Shown one piece after another: positions 62,170-64,000 of a stretch of DNA of 64,000 bases. The DNA is from Halostagnicola larsenii XH-48 (GTDB lineage: Archaea > Halobacteriota > Halobacteria > Halobacteriales > Natrialbaceae). A model generated the notes under the pieces. It ran no database searches, had not been told where the DNA came from, and saw only the letters and a program-made list of their open reading frames with translations. Position numbers and translations under genes: made by a program. Location of the stretch: positions 1,674,001 through 1,738,000 of the forward strand of contig NZ_CP007055.1 of the NCBI RefSeq assembly GCF_000517625.1, written 5' to 3'. Each line of letters opens with the position of its first letter. Position 1 is the first letter of the stretch.

Positions 62170-63351
62170 CTATCGATCGAGCGTTACGGTTTCGCCGGGG
62201 GTCGTGGTTGCCCCCTCCGAGAGCGAGACCCCGGCGTTCAGGCTCGTGTTGATCCCCGTTTTGACTCTATCGCCGAGGACGACGCCAAACTTTCGACGAC
62301 CGGTGGAGACCTGATCGCCCGAAACGGTCATCGTCACCGGGCGGTCGTCGTGGCGGAGATTCGCGACCGTCGTTCCGGCACCGAGGTTTGTGTCGCGGCC
62401 GATGACGCTATCGCCAACGTACGAGAGATGGTTGACGCTGGCTCCCGCCATCAGTACGCTGTTTTTGATCTCGACGGCGTGGCCGACGGACGCTCCTTCG
62501 TCGATCAGCGTCGCCCCGCGAACGTACGCGTTCGGACCGACGGTCGCGCCGGCCCGAATCAGCGCGGGACCCTCGATGACGACTCCGGATCGAACGGTCG
62601 CACCCTCTTCGACGACGACCGGCCCGGAAATCTCGGCATCCGGGCTTACCGTGCCGTTCAACGCCGTCTCTAACTGTCCTAGCTTCCACTCGTTTGCCGC
62701 TAACAGCTCCCAGGGGCGACCGACGTCGAGCCAGTCGTCCAGTTCGACGTGACTGACCGCCACGTCGTCGATCACTTGAGCGAGGATGTCGGTAATTTCG
62801 AACTCGCCGCGCTCGCTCTTGGGAACGTCAAGACACTCGAGGGCCGATTCGGGAAAGACGTACGCGCCGGCGTTCGCAACGTTCCCCGGCGGATCGGCCG
62901 GTTTTTCGACGATTCCCGTCACGGTGTCGTCGACGACGTCGAGAATGCCGTAATTCGACGGGTTCTCGACGCGCGTCGAGCCGACGCTCGGGGCCGCCTC
63001 GAACAGCGCAGACAGCGCATCCCGTCGGTAGATAATGTCGCCGTTCAGGACCGCGAACGGACCGTCGATGTGCGTACTCGCAGCGCGGAGCGCGTCCGCC
63101 GTCCCCTCCTGTGAATCCTGTGTCGCGTACCGGATCGGGACGCCCTCGAACGTCTCGCCGAACGCCTCGCGGACCGTTTCCCCCTCGTATCCCACCACGA
63201 GAATCAGTTCGTCGGTTCCCGCCTCCACCGCCGCCCGCATGTTGTGCGCTACCAGCGAACTATCGGCGACCGGTAGCATCGGCTTCGGTAGCGATTCGGA
63301 AAGCGGTCGCATTCGTGTTCCCTGTCCCGCAGCAAGAACGATCGTTTGCAT
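62170..63351 (-). CDS. glmU: GlmU-like sugar-1-phosphate nucleotidyltransferase/acetyltransferase
   Basis: 393 residues. MQTIVLAAGQGTRMRPLSES is the pyrophosphorylase start, LNGDIIYRRDALSALF the metal/sugar site, GIVEKPADPPGNVANAG another substrate loop. From about residue 235 the left-handed beta-helix begins (SGVVIEGPALIRAGATVGPN, YVGDSVIGRDTNLGAGTTVA). It joins glucosamine-1-P acetylation and UTP transfer in archaea, yielding UDP-GlcNAc. It precedes glmM, 190 bases upstream on the minus strand. Confidence 0.9.
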   Translation of the reverse strand: MQTIVLAAGQGTRMRPLSESLPKPMLPVADSSLVAHNMRAAVEAGTDELILVVGYEGETVREAFGETFEGVPIRYATQDSQEGTADALRAASTHIDGPFAVLNGDIIYRRDALSALFEAAPSVGSTRVENPSNYGILDVVDDTVTGIVEKPADPPGNVANAGAYVFPESALECLDVPKSERGEFEITDILAQVIDDVAVSHVELDDWLDVGRPWELLAANEWKLGQLETALNGTVSPDAEISGPVVVEEGATVRSGVVIEGPALIRAGATVGPNAYVRGATLIDEGASVGHAVEIKNSVLMAGASVNHLSYVGDSVIGRDTNLGAGTTVANLRHDDRPVTMTVSGDQVSTGRRKFGVVLGDRVKTGINTSLNAGVSLSEGATTTPGETVTLDR

Positions 63352-63788
63352 TGAATCTCGATGAACGCGGCAGCATTTTGCTTATACGGACGATAATGAG
63401 CCTGTAGTAACTAATTCCGCCTCGAACGAACGTCCACAATTCCACCCCGACCGAACGCCTACTGTGACGATCTACAAGCACGAATCGTGGCTATCGTCCG
63501 CCCCGCGAGCGCGCCGAAGTCCCGATCGTTACGGACGTTTTGAATGAACTCCAAGAGTGTTTGTTCACTATTTAGTAATACAATCCACAATATATCCAAC
63601 CCGATCTGCACACAAAATAGGATTACAAACGCACTCAAATAGTTGTATAACCTATTTACTCGTCTCTGAGCGAGTTTTATCGAAAATACCCAGAATTTCG
63701 ACGATCAACGAACACTCCTACAAACAATAATCGTAGTAAAGATTTCAATTCCATCGGCTTTTTCAAGGGGGACGATCACAACCATGTT
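63352..63788. other. AT-rich divergent promoter region before ppc
   Basis: 437 bases between the GlmU-like gene and ppc; 63540-63750 is strongly AT-rich. GAGTGTTTGTT (63555-63565) and AACGAACACTC (63707-63717) form an imperfect long-range inverted repeat (10 of 11). GGCTTTTTCAAG near 63757 is the likely ppc TATA region. Confidence 0.45.
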
Positions 63789-64000
63789 ATGGACCTGCAC
63801 AACAGGGACGTACGCCAGGACGTTCGCGAACTGGGTGCACTGCTCGGTGACGTCCTCGAGGAACAGACCTCTCGACGGGCGTTCAACACGGTCGAATCGT
63901 GCCGGCAGACCGCGATCGACTACCGTTCCGGCGATCTGGATAGTCGGGATCCGCTGGTCGACGAACTCGAAGGGTTATCGCCCCACCAACAGCGAATCGT
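63789..64000 (+). CDS. ppc: Phosphoenolpyruvate carboxylase, 5' end only
   Basis: The first 70 codons, cut by the window end. MDLHNRDVRQDVRELGALLG, DVLEEQTSRRAFNTVESCRQ and LVDELEGLSPHQQRI match the N-terminus of haloarchaeal PEP carboxylase. It makes oxaloacetate from PEP and bicarbonate, an anaplerotic step; the active site is outside the window. An out-of-frame ATG five bases upstream is ignored. Confidence 0.85.
   Translation, partial: MDLHNRDVRQDVRELGALLGDVLEEQTSRRAFNTVESCRQTAIDYRSGDLDSRDPLVDELEGLSPHQQRI

Noticed and set aside
1-64000. CRISPR array, complete insertion sequence or replication origin
   Set aside because: No regularly spaced repeats, no transposase or integrase gene and no Orc1/Cdc6 gene were seen.

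Overview
The window is a 64 kb piece of a haloarchaeal chromosome. Proteins are strongly acidic, GC is high, ribosomal proteins and RNA polymerase subunits D, N and K are archaeal, TATA-like boxes sit close to start codons, and the mevalonate/isoprenoid genes fit archaeal ether-lipid synthesis. Gene content resembles the Natrialbales (Natrinema/Haloterrigena-like), but this is an impression, not a measured placement.

Positions 1-26,900 are mostly core genome. A DUF58/DUF4129 pair (minus strand) is followed by tRNA-Ser and a tightly overlapping translation/transcription operon: S13, S4, S11, RpoD, tRNA-Leu, L18e, L13, S9, RpoN, RpoK, enolase, S2. RpoK (59 codons) is very short and easily missed. 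Next come a ThiN-domain regulator, mevalonate kinase with isopentenyl phosphate kinase, then RNase J, prenyl diphosphate synthase and glutamyl-tRNA synthetase. RNase J has a conspicuous structured, apparently non-coding leader. TmcA, L7Ae, S28e, L24e and NDK follow, then superoxide dismutase, a P-loop ATPase, an MBL hydrolase and a membrane-anchored winged-helix regulator. L24e has lost three of its four zinc cysteines and carries a long acidic tail.

Positions 26,900-32,275 begin at a tRNA-Glu followed by a cluster of perfect and near-perfect inverted repeats and a lower-GC gene for a protein with two C2HC zinc fingers. A NodU-type carbamoyltransferase and a secreted or anchored acidic protein with two duplicated beta-sandwich repeats follow.

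Positions 32,276-63,351 form a large surface-glycan locus bracketed by amino-sugar genes: GlmS at one end, GlmM and a GlmU-like nucleotidyltransferase at the other. Between them lie a nucleotide-sugar dehydrogenase, a DUF354 GT-B protein, GT4, a large membrane protein, two GT2 enzymes, a flippase, an asparagine-synthase-like protein without the glutaminase cysteine, an AlkP-family phosphohydrolase, several small winged-helix regulators and a duplicated extracellular module. That module consists of two paralogous Tat-exported beta-helix proteins, each next to a Tat lipoprotein of polysaccharide-deacetylase type; one of the two deacetylases has lost its metal ligands. My reading is that UDP-GlcNAc is made at the flanks, oxidised to a uronic acid, polymerised, flipped, and then trimmed or epimerised outside the cell. 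A decayed 3' gene fragment (46,751-47,032) and long gene-poor spacers show that the locus is being remodelled.

The window ends in the first 70 codons of phosphoenolpyruvate carboxylase.
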